From contig NZ_CP132342.1 of the NCBI RefSeq assembly GCF_040529055.1, forward strand, positions 3,594,001 to 3,658,000: DNA of 64,000 nt. Reading direction: 5' to 3'. Under the pieces are notes generated by a model, which worked only from the letters and a program-made list of their open reading frames with translations, did not search any database and was not told the DNA's origin. Made by a program: the position numbers and the translations under genes. This DNA is from Xanthomonas sontii (GTDB lineage Bacteria > Pseudomonadota > Gammaproteobacteria > Xanthomonadales > Xanthomonadaceae). Shown here piece after piece: positions 10,024 through 19,387 of the stretch; within the stretch, counting starts at the first letter, position 1; each line of letters opens with the position of its first letter.

Positions 10024-10634
10024 CCGACCTTCGCTCTCCATATGACCCACACCACCAGCAGCGCCAGGATCGCCGAGGCGACCCAGCCGAGCGGCTCGAT
10101 CCAGCGGCGCAACGCGGCTTCCGCACGCGGCCCGCCGAGTCGGATCGCCCCGGCCACCAGGTACACGCGCTTGCCGCGTCCCACCAGCATGCTCGCCAGG
10201 AACGGTAGCAGCGGCACCCCGACGATGCCTGAGGCCCAGGTGAATATCTTCAGCGGGATCGGGGTGAAGCCGGCCAGCACCAGCAGCCAGAACGCACGCC
10301 ACGGCGACTCGGCGATGACCTCGCGCAAGTGGTTCACCTGCGCGTCGATCTTCTGCGTCCAACCGAGCCATTCGATCAGCGGCTGCACCGCGGCGAAGGC
10401 GAAATGGCCGAGCAGGTAACCGATCACCGCGCCAGCCAGGGAGCCGAGCAGGCTCAACGTGGCGAACCACAGCGCGCGCCGCGGCTGTGCCAGCGACATC
10501 GGCGCCAGCATCACTTCCGGCGGCACCGGGAACACGATGGCCTCGGCGAAACTGAGACCGGTGAGCAGGGCCGGCGCGCGGCGATGCCGCGACCAGGCGA
10601 TGGCGCGTTCGTACAACGGCCCGAAAATCTTCAT
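10020..10634 (-). CDS. yqaA: YqaA-type DedA/SNARE-associated membrane protein
   Basis: A 204-residue integral membrane protein. SFAEAIVFPVPPEVMLAPM near residue 30 and FTPIPLKIFTWASGIVGVP near residue 125 are the paired re-entrant motifs of the DedA/VTT superfamily, and at least three long hydrophobic segments are present. Family members have been linked to lipid scrambling and envelope integrity; the substrate of YqaA is unknown. It lies between pcm (19-bp gap) and nlpD (4-bp overlap) on the same strand, the order commonly found in gammaproteobacteria. Confidence 0.85.
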   Translation of the reverse strand: MKIFGPLYERAIAWSRHRRAPALLTGLSFAEAIVFPVPPEVMLAPMSLAQPRRALWFATLSLLGSLAGAVIGYLLGHFAFAAVQPLIEWLGWTQKIDAQVNHLREVIAESPWRAFWLLVLAGFTPIPLKIFTWASGIVGVPLLPFLASMLVGRGKRVYLVAGAIRLGGPRAEAALRRWIEPLGWVASAILALLVVWVIWRAKVG

Positions 10635-10653
10635 CCAGTGCGGCTCCGGGAAG

Positions 10654-11331
10654 TCAATCCAGCATGCCCGACAGCAACGGGACGAAGGTCACCGGCGCCA
10701 GGACGTCTTGTTCGATCTGGCCGTCGGCGGCGCGGCGCAGGCGGATCAGCGATTGCGCGGACGGGCCACCGACCGGCGCCACCAGGCAGCCGCCCGGGGC
10801 CAGTTGTTCGATCAGTGCGTCGACCAGCGCCGGCGCCGCCGCCGTCACCACGATCGCGTCGAACGGGCCATGCTCGGGCCAGCCGATGCGGCCGTCGTCG
10901 TGCTTGCTGCGCACGTTCATGCCGAGCTGGCGGAAACGCTTGCGCGCCTGCCGCAGCAGATCGCCGATGCGCTCGACGGTATGCACTTCCAGACCCAGCG
11001 CGGCCAGGATGGCCGCCTGGTAGCCGGAGCCGGTACCGACTTCCAGCACCTTCTTCGGCGCCGCTTCCAGCACCGTTTCGGTCATGCGTGCCACCACCCA
11101 CGGTTGCGAGATGGTCTGGCCGTGGCCGATCGGCAGTGCGGTGTCCTCGTAGGCGCGCGAGGCCAGCGCCTCGTCGATGAACAGATGCCGCGGCACGGTA
11201 CGCACCGCGTTGAGCACGCTCTCGTCGCGGATGCCGGCCTCGCGCAGGCGCTCGACCAGGCGGTCGCGCACGCGCTGCGAGGTCATGCCGATGCCGATCG
11301 CTTCCGGCTGCAGGCGCAACCGCGGGGTCAT
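10654..11331 (-). CDS. pcm: protein-L-isoaspartate O-methyltransferase
   Basis: A 225-residue SAM methyltransferase that initiates repair of isoaspartyl residues in aged proteins. Diagnostic motifs are [19 protein letters not shown] and [16 protein letters not shown] (motif I), followed by [16 protein letters not shown]. The ATG at 11331 overlaps the surE stop codon by 4 bp. surE-pcm is a conserved stress-survival pair. The alternative internal Met in GIGMTSQRV would give a shorter protein of more typical length, so the true start may be about 16 codons further in. Confidence 0.94.
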   Translation of the reverse strand: MTPRLRLQPEAIGIGMTSQRVRDRLVERLREAGIRDESVLNAVRTVPRHLFIDEALASRAYEDTALPIGHGQTISQPWVVARMTETVLEAAPKKVLEVGTGSGYQAAILAALGLEVHTVERIGDLLRQARKRFRQLGMNVRSKHDDGRIGWPEHGPFDAIVVTAAAPALVDALIEQLAPGGCLVAPVGGPSAQSLIRLRRAADGQIEQDVLAPVTFVPLLSGMLD

Positions 11332-12107
11332 GCCGGGCGGCCCAGCGCGGCGGTCAGGCCGCCGACCCAGCTGGCGACCTTTTCCAATGCCTGATAGCGG
11401 GTCAGATCGACCTGGATCGGGGTGATCGAGATGAAGCCGGTGCGTACCGCGTGGAAGTCGGTACCGGGACCGGCGCCCTGCTCGCGCCCGGCCGGGCCGA
11501 TCCAGTACACGGTGCCGCCGCGCGGGTCGGTCTGCGGCAGGCACGGTTCGGAGCGGTGGCGGTTGCCGAGCCGGGTGACCTCGAAGCCCTTGATCTCCTG
11601 CCACGGCAGGTCGGGCACGTTGACGTTGAGGATGGTGTCGGCCGGCAGCGGATCGGCCTTGAGCTGGGCCACGATCTCCACCGCGGCGCGTGCGGCGGTC
11701 TGGAAATGCCTGGGATCGTGGTTGTGACTGACCAGCGACACCGCCACCGCGGGCAGGCCGAGGAAGCGGCCTTCCATCGCCGCCGAGACGGTACCGGAAT
11801 AGATCACGTCGTCGCCGAGATTGGCGGAATTGTTGATGCCGGAGACCACAATGTCCGGGTCGAACTCCAGCATGCCGGTGAGCGCCAGATGCACGCAGTC
11901 GGTGGGCGTGCCGGCGACGCTGCAGGTGTAGTGGTCGATGCGCTTGAGCCGGATCGGCAGATCCAGGGTCAGCGAATTGCTGGCGCCGGACCGGTCGCGG
12001 TCGGGTGCGACCACCGTCACCTCGTGGCCGGCGCCGCGCAACTGCTCGGCCAGCATGCGGATGCCGGGGGCGTCGACGCCGTCGTCGTTGCTCACTAATA
12101 CGCGCAT
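11328..12107 (-). CDS. surE: 5'/3'-nucleotidase SurE
   Basis: A 259-residue phosphatase hydrolysing nucleoside monophosphates and short polyphosphates. The metal site [12 protein letters not shown] lies at the N-terminus, followed by [36 protein letters not shown] and VNVPDLPW, all SurE signatures. It is the first gene of the surE-pcm-yqaA-nlpD operon. In many gammaproteobacteria truD is the immediate upstream neighbour; here about 6 kb of plus-strand genes intervene. Confidence 0.96.
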   Translation of the reverse strand: MRVLVSNDDGVDAPGIRMLAEQLRGAGHEVTVVAPDRDRSGASNSLTLDLPIRLKRIDHYTCSVAGTPTDCVHLALTGMLEFDPDIVVSGINNSANLGDDVIYSGTVSAAMEGRFLGLPAVAVSLVSHNHDPRHFQTAARAAVEIVAQLKADPLPADTILNVNVPDLPWQEIKGFEVTRLGNRHRSEPCLPQTDPRGGTVYWIGPAGREQGAGPGTDFHAVRTGFISITPIQVDLTRYQALEKVASWVGGLTAALGRPA

Positions 12108-12311
12108 GGTGCTCCTCGAAAACCGGGGGCATGATACCGGATGCGCCCTGCCAGGTCGCTGACAGCGCGACGACGACCGCGGTGACGGCCATCGCGCCGC
12201 GCACTGGAGCGGCGTCGCGTCGTGCGACCGCAGCGCAGTGGTCCGCACGCCAGACGCTGCCGGCGACGCCGCACTCACCTCAAACCGCGCCGCACGCTCT
12301 AAGCTGTACGC

Positions 12312-12845
12312 ATGGCGCATTCCGACGACGAAGATCCCGCCGCGCTGTTCCGCGCGGCCATCGGCAAGGTGGCCCCGCTCAACGCGACGCCGCCGGCCAA
12401 TGCCAAGCCGCGCCCCAAGCCGCGCGCGCGCATGGCCGAACGCGACGACGCCGAGGCGCAGGGAGAGTTCCAGCAATTGCTGCGGCAGAGCACGCCACTG
12501 GAAGCCGGCGACGTGGCCAGCTACCGCCGCGAGCACCTGCCGGCGCGGGTGTTCCAGCGCCTGCGCAAAGGCCAGTTCTCGGCCCAGGACGAACTGGACC
12601 TGCACGGTGCCACTGCGGCGCAGGCCGAGACGCTGCTGCGCCAGTTCCTGGCCGAGGCGCACGCGCACGAGTTCGGCTGCGTGCGGATCGTGCACGGCAA
12701 GGGCCTGCAATCGGGCGGCGTGCCGCTGCTGAAGAACCTGGTGGACCGCCTGCTGCGCCAGCGCAACGACGTGCTGGCCTTCCATTCGGCGCCGACCGCG
12801 CAAGGCGGCACCGGCGCGATGCTGGTGCTGCTGGCGCGGCGCTGA
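12312..12845 (+). CDS. Smr-domain protein
   Basis: A 177-residue protein. The C-terminal Smr domain (about 90-177) shows [19 protein letters not shown] and the HGKGLQSGG turn, the LDxH and TGxG-like motifs of MutS2-related endonuclease domains. The N-terminal half is basic, Pro/Ala rich and probably flexible. Related SmrA/SmrB proteins nick DNA or cleave mRNA in collided ribosomes. The start ATG at 12312 is the first in frame after a 204-bp gap from surE, from which it is divergent. Whether it acts on DNA or on ribosomes cannot be told from sequence. Confidence 0.88.
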   Translation: MAHSDDEDPAALFRAAIGKVAPLNATPPANAKPRPKPRARMAERDDAEAQGEFQQLLRQSTPLEAGDVASYRREHLPARVFQRLRKGQFSAQDELDLHGATAAQAETLLRQFLAEAHAHEFGCVRIVHGKGLQSGGVPLLKNLVDRLLRQRNDVLAFHSAPTAQGGTGAMLVLLARR

Positions 12846-12855
12846 GCGGCGCCGC

Positions 12856-12874
12856 AGCCGCGGGCACCGCGGCT
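12856..12874 (+). terminator. hairpin after the smr gene, possible terminator
   Basis: AGCCGCGG-GCA-CCGCGGCT is a perfect 8-bp stem with a 3-nt loop starting 11 bp after the stop codon. No T-run follows, so intrinsic termination is doubtful; it could be an RNA 3'-end structure. Confidence 0.35.
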
Positions 12875-13169
12875 CGCGTGCCCCATCGGGAATCTGTGCA
12901 CTGGCCGAGGTGGAGGGCGCCGGATCGTGGCGCCGCCGAATCCGGCATCGCCCACTGATCTGTCATTCGCGAGCAAGAGCGGCTTCACCGCGGCCGGCGT
13001 GAACGGGAACGCCCGTCGCGGCTATCGCGCCCGCCCGCTGCCTGCATGACGCAGATCCGGCCAGGCCGGGACGCCGCGGACGCGGCCGAGCACCGCGCGT
13101 GCGGACCCATTTCAATTTTCGCCCCTTGAAACGTCTTGTCAGAGAGCACCGTCCCTCTGCGAGCCGAAC
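12875..13169. other. non-coding gap between the smr gene and the virK-like gene
   Basis: No credible gene is visible in this stretch. The last 60 bp are distinctly richer in A/T (around CCATTTCAATTTTCGCCCC) than the surroundings and probably hold the promoter of the virK-like gene; TTGAAA at 13126-13131 could be a -35 element but no good -10 follows at standard spacing. Confidence 0.4.
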
Positions 13170-14237
13170 GTGACCGAAGCGACCACCGAATTCTTCCTGC
13201 AACCCACTGATCTGGTGGACGTTTCCGCGAGCGCCGCAGCGTTCGAAACGGCGCCGACCCGCCTGGCCCGGCCTGCGCCGCCGCCCCGGCCGAGCGCCGA
13301 TGCCGCACCGTCACGGTGGTGGCCGCTGTTCCTGGCCTCGTTCCAGCGGCGCACGGACTGGCACGGCAACCGCCTGCAGCGCGGGATCAAGGCGGCAAAG
13401 TACCTGCTGCGTTCGCTGCGCATGCCTGCCGCGCATCTGCGTTTCCTCGACGCACTGTGCCGCGACCCGCGGATGCGCGGCTACGCCGAGCGCGATCCGC
13501 GCCTGCTCGAGCGCCACCTGCATCGTTTCGTGAACACCCGCTGGAGCAGCAAGGCGCGGCTGCGTCACCTCCGGCAGCACTATCGCCTGATGCTCGAGCG
13601 CCTGCCGGCCGCGTTGTTCGACGCCATCTACCGTCAAGGCCAGGCGGACCTGGGGACGCTGCCGCTGCACGATGGCAGCCTGCTGACGCTGTCGCTGCTG
13701 CCGCCGGCGCCGATGAGCTGCGAAGGCGAGCTCTGGTTGCAGCTCAGCGACGCGGCGGGACGCGAACTGTATCGCCTGGTGCTGACCGTGACCGGCGACG
13801 ACGCCCATCCGACGGTACTGATCGGTTGCCTGCAGGGCCCCAAGGGTGCCGACGCCCGCGACGTGGTGCGCGCGCTGACCAAGCAGATGCACGGGCTGCG
13901 GCCCAAGCAACTGATGCTGTCCCTGGCCTGCACCTTCGCCGAGCGCCTCGGCGCGCACGCGATCCGCGCCGTCTGCAATGGCGCGCATCCGCTGCAGCGC
14001 AAGCGAGACGTGTTCCTGTCCGACTACGACGCGTTCTGGATCGAGCAGGGCGGTACACCCATCGTCGATGGCTGGTTCGCGCTGCCGCTGACCCCGGCAC
14101 GCAAGAGCGTGGCGGACGTACCCAGCCAGCACCGCTCGGCGTTTCGCCGCCGCGAGGCGTTGCGGACGCATGCGGAAGGCTTGCTGGCCGCGGCGCTGCC
14201 GGCCGCTTGCGGTGCTGCGTCGCGTGGCGGCCAGTGA
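13170..14237 (+). CDS. VirK/YbjX family protein (DUF535)
   Basis: A 355-residue protein starting with GTG. After a low-complexity N-terminus (about 1-45, Ala/Pro rich) the body carries the family pattern: KAAKYLLRSLRMP, LRHLRQHYRLMLERLP, then LLPPAPMSCEGELWLQL and IGCLQGPKGADARDVVRALT. Members (Shigella VirK, Salmonella YbjX) are linked to envelope and virulence phenotypes, with no defined biochemistry. No signal peptide or membrane span is visible. It lies 48 bp upstream of the sigma factor gene in the same direction. The start is uncertain because no strong ribosome binding site precedes the GTG. Confidence 0.75.
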   Translation: MTEATTEFFLQPTDLVDVSASAAAFETAPTRLARPAPPPRPSADAAPSRWWPLFLASFQRRTDWHGNRLQRGIKAAKYLLRSLRMPAAHLRFLDALCRDPRMRGYAERDPRLLERHLHRFVNTRWSSKARLRHLRQHYRLMLERLPAALFDAIYRQGQADLGTLPLHDGSLLTLSLLPPAPMSCEGELWLQLSDAAGRELYRLVLTVTGDDAHPTVLIGCLQGPKGADARDVVRALTKQMHGLRPKQLMLSLACTFAERLGAHAIRAVCNGAHPLQRKRDVFLSDYDAFWIEQGGTPIVDGWFALPLTPARKSVADVPSQHRSAFRRREALRTHAEGLLAAALPAACGAASRGGQ

Positions 14238-14285
14238 GCCTGGCTATACTGCCGCGGCCGCTTCCCTCCAGGAGCATCAGCAGTC

Positions 14286-14834
14286 GTGAGCCGGGCCGAG
14301 CACACCGAGGGCGCGCCGTCGCCGGAGCAGGCGCCTGCGCACCAGGTCGACGCGCTGTTCAAGGAACATCACCGCGCCCTGCTCGCCTTCCTGCACTGCA
14401 AGCTCGGCTCGATGGCGGACGCGCAGGACGTGGCGCAGGAGGCGTACATGCGCATCGTGACGCTTGAGCGTCCCGACGCGCTGGCATCGCCGCGCGCCTA
14501 CCTGTTCCATGTCGCCTCGAACCTGGCGGTGGACCGGCTGCGCATGCGCAAGGTCCGCGAAAACGCTGCGGTGGAGCTGCCGGAGCACGACTTGCCGCTC
14601 CCGCCGGTTCCCGAGCGGCACGCCACGGCCAGCGAGCAACTGCGCGCGCTGACCCGGGCGCTGCAAGAACTTCCCGCCAAGACCAGCCGCGCCTTCGTGC
14701 TGCACGTGATCGAAGGCAAGGACTTCGGCATGATCGCCAAGGCGATGAACGTGAGCGAACGGATGGTCCGCTACCATGTGGCCAACGCGCTCGCGCATTG
14801 CCGCAAACGCTTCGACGAAGCGGAGATCCCGTAA
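14286..14834 (+). CDS. fecI: ECF RNA polymerase sigma factor, FecI type
   Basis: A 182-residue ECF sigma factor. Region 2 (about 20-90) includes LLAFLHCKLGSMADAQDVAQEAYMR and SPRAYLFHVASNLAVDRLR; region 4 (about 120-178) ends with FGMIAKAMNVSERMVRYHVANAL, the helix-turn-helix that reads -35 elements. Family members direct transcription of an adjacent TonB-dependent receptor gene when the ferric siderophore is sensed. The start is GTG with AGGAG about 11 nt upstream; TATACT at 14245-14250 could be a -10 box. The stop overlaps the fecR start (TAATG), implying coupled synthesis with its regulator. Confidence 0.9.
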   Translation: MSRAEHTEGAPSPEQAPAHQVDALFKEHHRALLAFLHCKLGSMADAQDVAQEAYMRIVTLERPDALASPRAYLFHVASNLAVDRLRMRKVRENAAVELPEHDLPLPPVPERHATASEQLRALTRALQELPAKTSRAFVLHVIEGKDFGMIAKAMNVSERMVRYHVANALAHCRKRFDEAEIP

Positions 14835-15802
14835 TGGACAGCGGCATCGACCAACACATCCTCGACGACGCCGCACGCTGGTGGGCCCTGCTGCGCGAAC
14901 CCGACAGCAACGAGGACACCGTGGCGCGCTGGCTGGACTGGACGGAGGCCGACCCGCGGCATCTGCAGGCGTTCGAACGCATCAATGCGCTCGGCGGCGA
15001 CCTGGCGACGCTCGATGCGGCAGCGCGGGACGAGGTGGTGCGCAGGTTCGCGCCGCCGCGTTCGCGCTGGCGGCCGCTGCAGGTCGCGGCCTGCGTGGGC
15101 GTGCTGGCGCTCGGCGGCGCCCTGGCCTGGCGGCAGCTGCACCCGCCGCCGCTCACCCAGGTCTACAGCAGCGCGACCAGCCGCCACCAGGACATCGTGC
15201 TGTCGGACGGCTCGAAAATCGCGCTCGGCCGCGCATCGAAGTTGAGCACCCGCTTCAGCGCCGCGCAGCGCCACGTGGAGCTGATCGCCGGCGAGGCCTT
15301 CTTCGACGTGGCGCATCACGCCGGGCGCCCGTTCGTAGTCGACGCCGGCGGCGTGTCGATCCTGGACGTGGGCACCGCCTTCGACGTCAGCCGCGACGGC
15401 GAACGCGTCGAAGTCGCGGTCACCGAAGGCCGGGTCCGCATCTACGGCGCCGGCCAGGTGCCGGCCGACGGCAGCGGCGGGCTGGAAGCGGTGGCCGGAC
15501 AGCGCGTGTCCTACGATCCGGCCAAGCCCGCGCTGCAGGTCAGCCAGATCGACGTGGCGCAGGCCACCGCGTGGCGCGATCACCGGCTGGAGTTCGTCGA
15601 TACGCCGCTGGACACGGTGATCGCGCGGGTCAACCGCTACAGCGACCGGCCGCTGCGCCTGGCCGACCCCGAGCTTGCGCGGCTGAGCTTCACCGGCACC
15701 GTCGACACCCAAGCGACCGCGCAGTGGATCGAGGCCTTGCCGCAGGTGTTCCCGCTGCGGGTGCGCCAGGGCAAGGACGAGATCGTGCTGAGCCGCCGTT
15801 AG
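14834..15802 (+). CDS. fecR: FecR-type anti-sigma/sigma regulator
   Basis: A 322-residue single-pass membrane protein. The cytoplasmic N-terminal DUF4880-like segment (ARWWALLREPDSNEDTVARW) binds the sigma factor. One transmembrane helix lies near residues 83-101 (VAACVGVLALGGALAW). The periplasmic FecR domain contains LSDGSKIALGRAS, GEAFFDVAH and VLDVGTAFDVS. A C-terminal secretin/TonB-short-like domain follows (FVDTPLDTVIARVNRYS). It relays the signal from the receptor to the sigma factor. It overlaps fecI by one base and precedes the receptor gene by 101 bp. Confidence 0.93.
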   Translation: MDSGIDQHILDDAARWWALLREPDSNEDTVARWLDWTEADPRHLQAFERINALGGDLATLDAAARDEVVRRFAPPRSRWRPLQVAACVGVLALGGALAWRQLHPPPLTQVYSSATSRHQDIVLSDGSKIALGRASKLSTRFSAAQRHVELIAGEAFFDVAHHAGRPFVVDAGGVSILDVGTAFDVSRDGERVEVAVTEGRVRIYGAGQVPADGSGGLEAVAGQRVSYDPAKPALQVSQIDVAQATAWRDHRLEFVDTPLDTVIARVNRYSDRPLRLADPELARLSFTGTVDTQATAQWIEALPQVFPLRVRQGKDEIVLSRR

Positions 15803-15813
15803 GCGATACCGCG

Positions 15814-15837
15814 CGCCGCCCGGGCTTAGGGGCGGCG
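15814..15837 (+). other. hairpin between fecR and fecA
   Basis: CGCCGCCC (15814-15821) pairs perfectly with GGGCGGCG (15830-15837) across an 8-nt loop, beginning 11 bp after the fecR stop. No T-run follows. It could attenuate read-through or protect a processed fecIR mRNA end. CATAAT at 15870-15875 downstream may be part of a separate fecA promoter. Confidence 0.4.
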
Positions 15838-15903
15838 GGCGCCCCCCGCGTCGACGTCGCCGCGCGTGGCATAATTCGCGCTTCCGCTGGGGGGCGACGG
15901 GCA

Positions 15904-18291
15904 GTGCGTGGGCTGAGGCGACTGATCATCTGCGGCAGCCTGGCATTGCAGCTCGCACCCTGCCCCCCTGCCCTCGCCGTGCCACTCGCGCCCGACGCAC
16001 GGCAGATCGGGTTCTCGATCCCGCCGCAGGCGCTGTCCACGGCGCTGATCGCGTACGGCAAGCAGGCCAACGTGCAGGTGCTGACCGCCAGCCCGACCCT
16101 GGCCGGGATGCGCAGCGACGGGCTGCAAGGCATGTTCACCCCGGACGCGGCGCTGCAGCGCCTGCTGCAATCGAGTGGGCTCGCGTACCGCATGCTCGAT
16201 GCGAACACGGTGGCGGTCATCCCCGCCGCCACGGCGCCGGTCGATCCTGCGGATGCCGCCGATGCGCACCGCGCCGGCGCGCCAGCCAAGCTGCTGGAAC
16301 AGGTCGACGCCGCGGCGCTGACCGATCACGCCATGGGCGACGTGCCAGCCTATGCCAGCGACGCGCTGCGTTACGCCGCCGATTCCATCGCCGTGCCGCA
16401 GTCGGTGAATGTGGTCGCTCCGCATCTGCTGGCCTCGCAACAGGTGCGCACCGTCGCCGACGCCCTGCGCAACGTGGCCAGCGTGCAGCAGATCGAAAAT
16501 CCGTTGCGCGCGCCGCTGTTCAAGATCCGCGGCATCTACACCGGCAACGGCATGACCGACGGGATGCCGAACAGCTTCGTCGGCCTCGGCGGCTACCCGC
16601 CGATGATCGGCGTGGAGCGGGTCGAAGTGCTCAAGGGCCCGGAATCGATCCTCGGCGACAGCAACGGCGGCGACATGAGCGGACTGATCAACGTCGTCAC
16701 CAAGCAACCGCTGCGCACCCCGAAGCGCGAACTGAGCTACGTCCTCGGCGAGCGCGGCGACGTGCAGGCCGGGCTCGATGCGACCGGACCGATCGGCGCC
16801 ACGCCGCTGAGCTATCGGCTCGTCGTCTCCGGCCAGCATGCCGATTCCACGGCGCAAGGCTACGGCCCGCGCAATGCCGCCTACCTGGCGCCGTCCATCG
16901 CCTGGCAGGGAGACGACAACCGCCTGGTGCTCGGCGTGCAGCGCGTGACCGATCGGCAGCCTGCCGCCGACCATGCCCTGCTGCTGCGCAACCGCGTGTC
17001 GGCGATGACGCCCAGGAGCTTGCGGCTGGGCAACGCACAGGACCACACCGCCTACCGCACCCAGCGCGCCTATTACCTGTTCGATCAGCGGCTCAGCGAC
17101 CGCTGGCAACTGCGCAGCCGCGGCCAGTACGTGACCCAGGCGATCGACGCGCGCAACTGGGGCATGCTGTCGCCTTCGCCGAAGGGCGCCGTGCGCGCCT
17201 ATGCCGAGGCGTACCGCAATACGACGGCGTACTACACCATCCAGAACGACCTGGTCGGCAGCTTCGGCGACGGGCCGCTGCGGCAGACCGTGACCCTGGG
17301 CCTGGATTACACGCGCACGCGGCTGGGCAGCAGCGATTACTTCATCCGCATGCACCGCAACCGCTACGACGTGTTCGGCGACGAGCGGCTGGGTCCGGTG
17401 CACTGGCCGCATTCGCGGCGCGGGATCCTGCATTACCCCGGCAGCCCGTGGTCGAGCCGGAGCGGCATCCTGCTGCAGGACCAGATCAGCATGGGCGAAC
17501 GCTGGGACGTACTGCTGGCGCTGCGCCGCTCGGCGTACGAGATTTCCAGCTACGATGCCAAGGGCAAACTGCGCCAGTTGCGCCGGCGCCGCTGGGTGCC
17601 CAACGTCGGCGTGGTCTACAAGCTGACCGCGGAGGCGTCGCTGTACGCCAGCACCATGAACGGCTTTGCGCCAAGTGCCGTGCTCGGCAAGAACGGCCGG
17701 CCGTTGCCGCCCGCGTTGTCGCGGCAGGTGGAGGTGGGAGCGAAGATCGATCTGTTCGAGCACCGGGCGCGGCTCAGCGCCGCCTACTACCAGATCACCG
17801 TCGACCGCAGCTTCGACCTGGTGCTGGCGCATCCGTCGTACTTCGCCAGACCGATCGACAGCCAGAGCAACCACGGGCTGGATCTCGACTTCGTCGGCGC
17901 CCTCGCCACCGGCCTGGAACTGAGCAGCAGCCTGGCGCTGGCCCGCATCGGCCGGCGCGACGGTACGCCGACCCTCGGCGTGCCGCGCACCCGCTTCACC
18001 CTGTGGAGCAGCTACCAGTTCCAGGACAGCCGCTGGAGCGGCTGGGGCGTGGCCGGCGGCATCCTGGCGCGCGATCACACCCTCGGCCGCCGCCTGGCCG
18101 GCGGCTATTTCAAGATTCCCGGGCAGGCCAGCGTGGACGCGAACGTGTCCTATCGCACCGAAACCTGGGGCGTGACCGTGGGCATGCGCAACGTCTTCGA
18201 TCGGCGACTGTACGCCGACGAGTTCGACGAAACCTTCGTGCCGCTGCCGGACGGCCGCAGCCTGCTGCTGACCGGCAGCTATCGGTTCTAG
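15904..18291 (+). CDS. fecA: TonB-dependent siderophore receptor with N-terminal signalling (STN) domain
   Basis: About 795 residues from a GTG start. A signal peptide (LIICGSLALQLAPCPPALA) is followed by an STN domain (about 36-106; FSIPPQALSTALIAYGKQANV) that contacts FecR. The plug starts near residue 160 (PQSVNVVAPHLL) and includes GVERVEVLKGPESILGDSNG. The C-terminal 22-strand barrel ends LLLTGSYRF with the expected terminal aromatic. The protein imports ferric siderophore using TonB energy and signals occupancy. The substrate cannot be read from sequence, so the symbol indicates type rather than ferric-citrate specificity. The start is inferred from the signal peptide. Confidence 0.9.
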   Translation: MRGLRRLIICGSLALQLAPCPPALAVPLAPDARQIGFSIPPQALSTALIAYGKQANVQVLTASPTLAGMRSDGLQGMFTPDAALQRLLQSSGLAYRMLDANTVAVIPAATAPVDPADAADAHRAGAPAKLLEQVDAAALTDHAMGDVPAYASDALRYAADSIAVPQSVNVVAPHLLASQQVRTVADALRNVASVQQIENPLRAPLFKIRGIYTGNGMTDGMPNSFVGLGGYPPMIGVERVEVLKGPESILGDSNGGDMSGLINVVTKQPLRTPKRELSYVLGERGDVQAGLDATGPIGATPLSYRLVVSGQHADSTAQGYGPRNAAYLAPSIAWQGDDNRLVLGVQRVTDRQPAADHALLLRNRVSAMTPRSLRLGNAQDHTAYRTQRAYYLFDQRLSDRWQLRSRGQYVTQAIDARNWGMLSPSPKGAVRAYAEAYRNTTAYYTIQNDLVGSFGDGPLRQTVTLGLDYTRTRLGSSDYFIRMHRNRYDVFGDERLGPVHWPHSRRGILHYPGSPWSSRSGILLQDQISMGERWDVLLALRRSAYEISSYDAKGKLRQLRRRRWVPNVGVVYKLTAEASLYASTMNGFAPSAVLGKNGRPLPPALSRQVEVGAKIDLFEHRARLSAAYYQITVDRSFDLVLAHPSYFARPIDSQSNHGLDLDFVGALATGLELSSSLALARIGRRDGTPTLGVPRTRFTLWSSYQFQDSRWSGWGVAGGILARDHTLGRRLAGGYFKIPGQASVDANVSYRTETWGVTVGMRNVFDRRLYADEFDETFVPLPDGRSLLLTGSYRF

Positions 18292-18331
18292 CGCGCGTCG
18301 TCGCGACCGACGCGGCAGGCGTCGGCCGCGC

Positions 18332-19387
18332 TCAGGCCTCGGTGGAGGCCTGCGGCTGCGGCGCCTCTTCGACCTGGCCGAGTTCGTGCAGCAGTGCCGT
18401 GGCGTAGCTGCCCGGCGGCAATGCGAAGCGCAGTTCCAGCGCGTCGTCCTGCCCGTCCAGCCAGCGCCATTGCAGGTCGGCCACGCGCAGGCGGGTCGCC
18501 CGCCGCTCCTGCTTCAGGCCCTCGCGCTCCAGGCCGTCGCGCAGGCGCTGCGCGACCGCCTCGTCCAGCACCGCCAGCTCCAGCGCACGCGCCGCCTCGG
18601 CGCTGCGCAGCTCGCCGGCGCCCCACAGCGGCGCGGACGGATGGATGTCGAAGCGCTGCAAGCGCTCGGCCAGCGCCTCCGACCACGGCTCCGGACCGAA
18701 CACGCTGCGGCTGCCGTCGAGCATCCACACTTCGCCGTCCAGCGCGCTGTCCCAGTTGCCGGCGGCCACGCGGGCGGCCAGCACCCGGTTGAACAGCTCC
18801 GAACGGGCCGCCGACAGCAGTAGCGAGCGCTGCTCGCGGCGCACGCGGCGGCCGCCGAACATCGCCAGCGCGGCGCCGACGTTGCCGCCATCGCGGCCGA
18901 AGCGCTGTTCGCCGAACCAGTTGGGAATGCCGCGCGCGGCGATCTGCGCCAGCCGCGTCTCGATCGCGCCGCGCTCGCCGCGCACCTCGCGCAACACCAG
19001 CACGAAGCCGTTGCCGGCCAGCGCGCCACGCGGCAGCTTGCGGTTGTGCCAGTGCGCTTCCAGCACCTGCAGATCCGCGTCCTGCAAGCTGTCCAGCGCC
19101 GGCGCCACACGCTTGGGCAGATGCACCGAGAAGCGCTGGGTGGTGACCGCATGGCGGTCCTTCATGCCGGCGTAGCCGATCGCCAGTTCCGCCACCCCGG
19201 CCCACTGCGCCAGGCGGCGCGCGGCGAAGGCGGTGTTCATGCCGCGCTTGCGCACGGTCAGCAGCAGGTGCTCGCCCTCGCCGCTGGGCGCGAACGCGGG
19301 CAGCTCGTCGACCTGGAAATCCTCGGCGGTGCTGCGCATGCGCGCCTGCAACGGCGCGGCGCCGAACGCACGCGGCAACTCGCTCAC
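18332..19387 (-). CDS. truD: tRNA pseudouridine(13) synthase TruD
   Basis: A 351-residue TruD-family enzyme. The catalytic Asp is in [14 protein letters not shown] near residue 80; [17 protein letters not shown] and [10 protein letters not shown] are also characteristic. It isomerises U13 of tRNA-Glu to pseudouridine. The start is a GTG overlapping the ispF stop (GTGA), so translation is coupled. It is the last gene of the pyrG-to-truD series; the convergent fecA-type gene ends 40 bp away. Confidence 0.95.
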   Translation of the reverse strand: MSELPRAFGAAPLQARMRSTAEDFQVDELPAFAPSGEGEHLLLTVRKRGMNTAFAARRLAQWAGVAELAIGYAGMKDRHAVTTQRFSVHLPKRVAPALDSLQDADLQVLEAHWHNRKLPRGALAGNGFVLVLREVRGERGAIETRLAQIAARGIPNWFGEQRFGRDGGNVGAALAMFGGRRVRREQRSLLLSAARSELFNRVLAARVAAGNWDSALDGEVWMLDGSRSVFGPEPWSEALAERLQRFDIHPSAPLWGAGELRSAEAARALELAVLDEAVAQRLRDGLEREGLKQERRATRLRVADLQWRWLDGQDDALELRFALPPGSYATALLHELGQVEEAPQPQASTEA

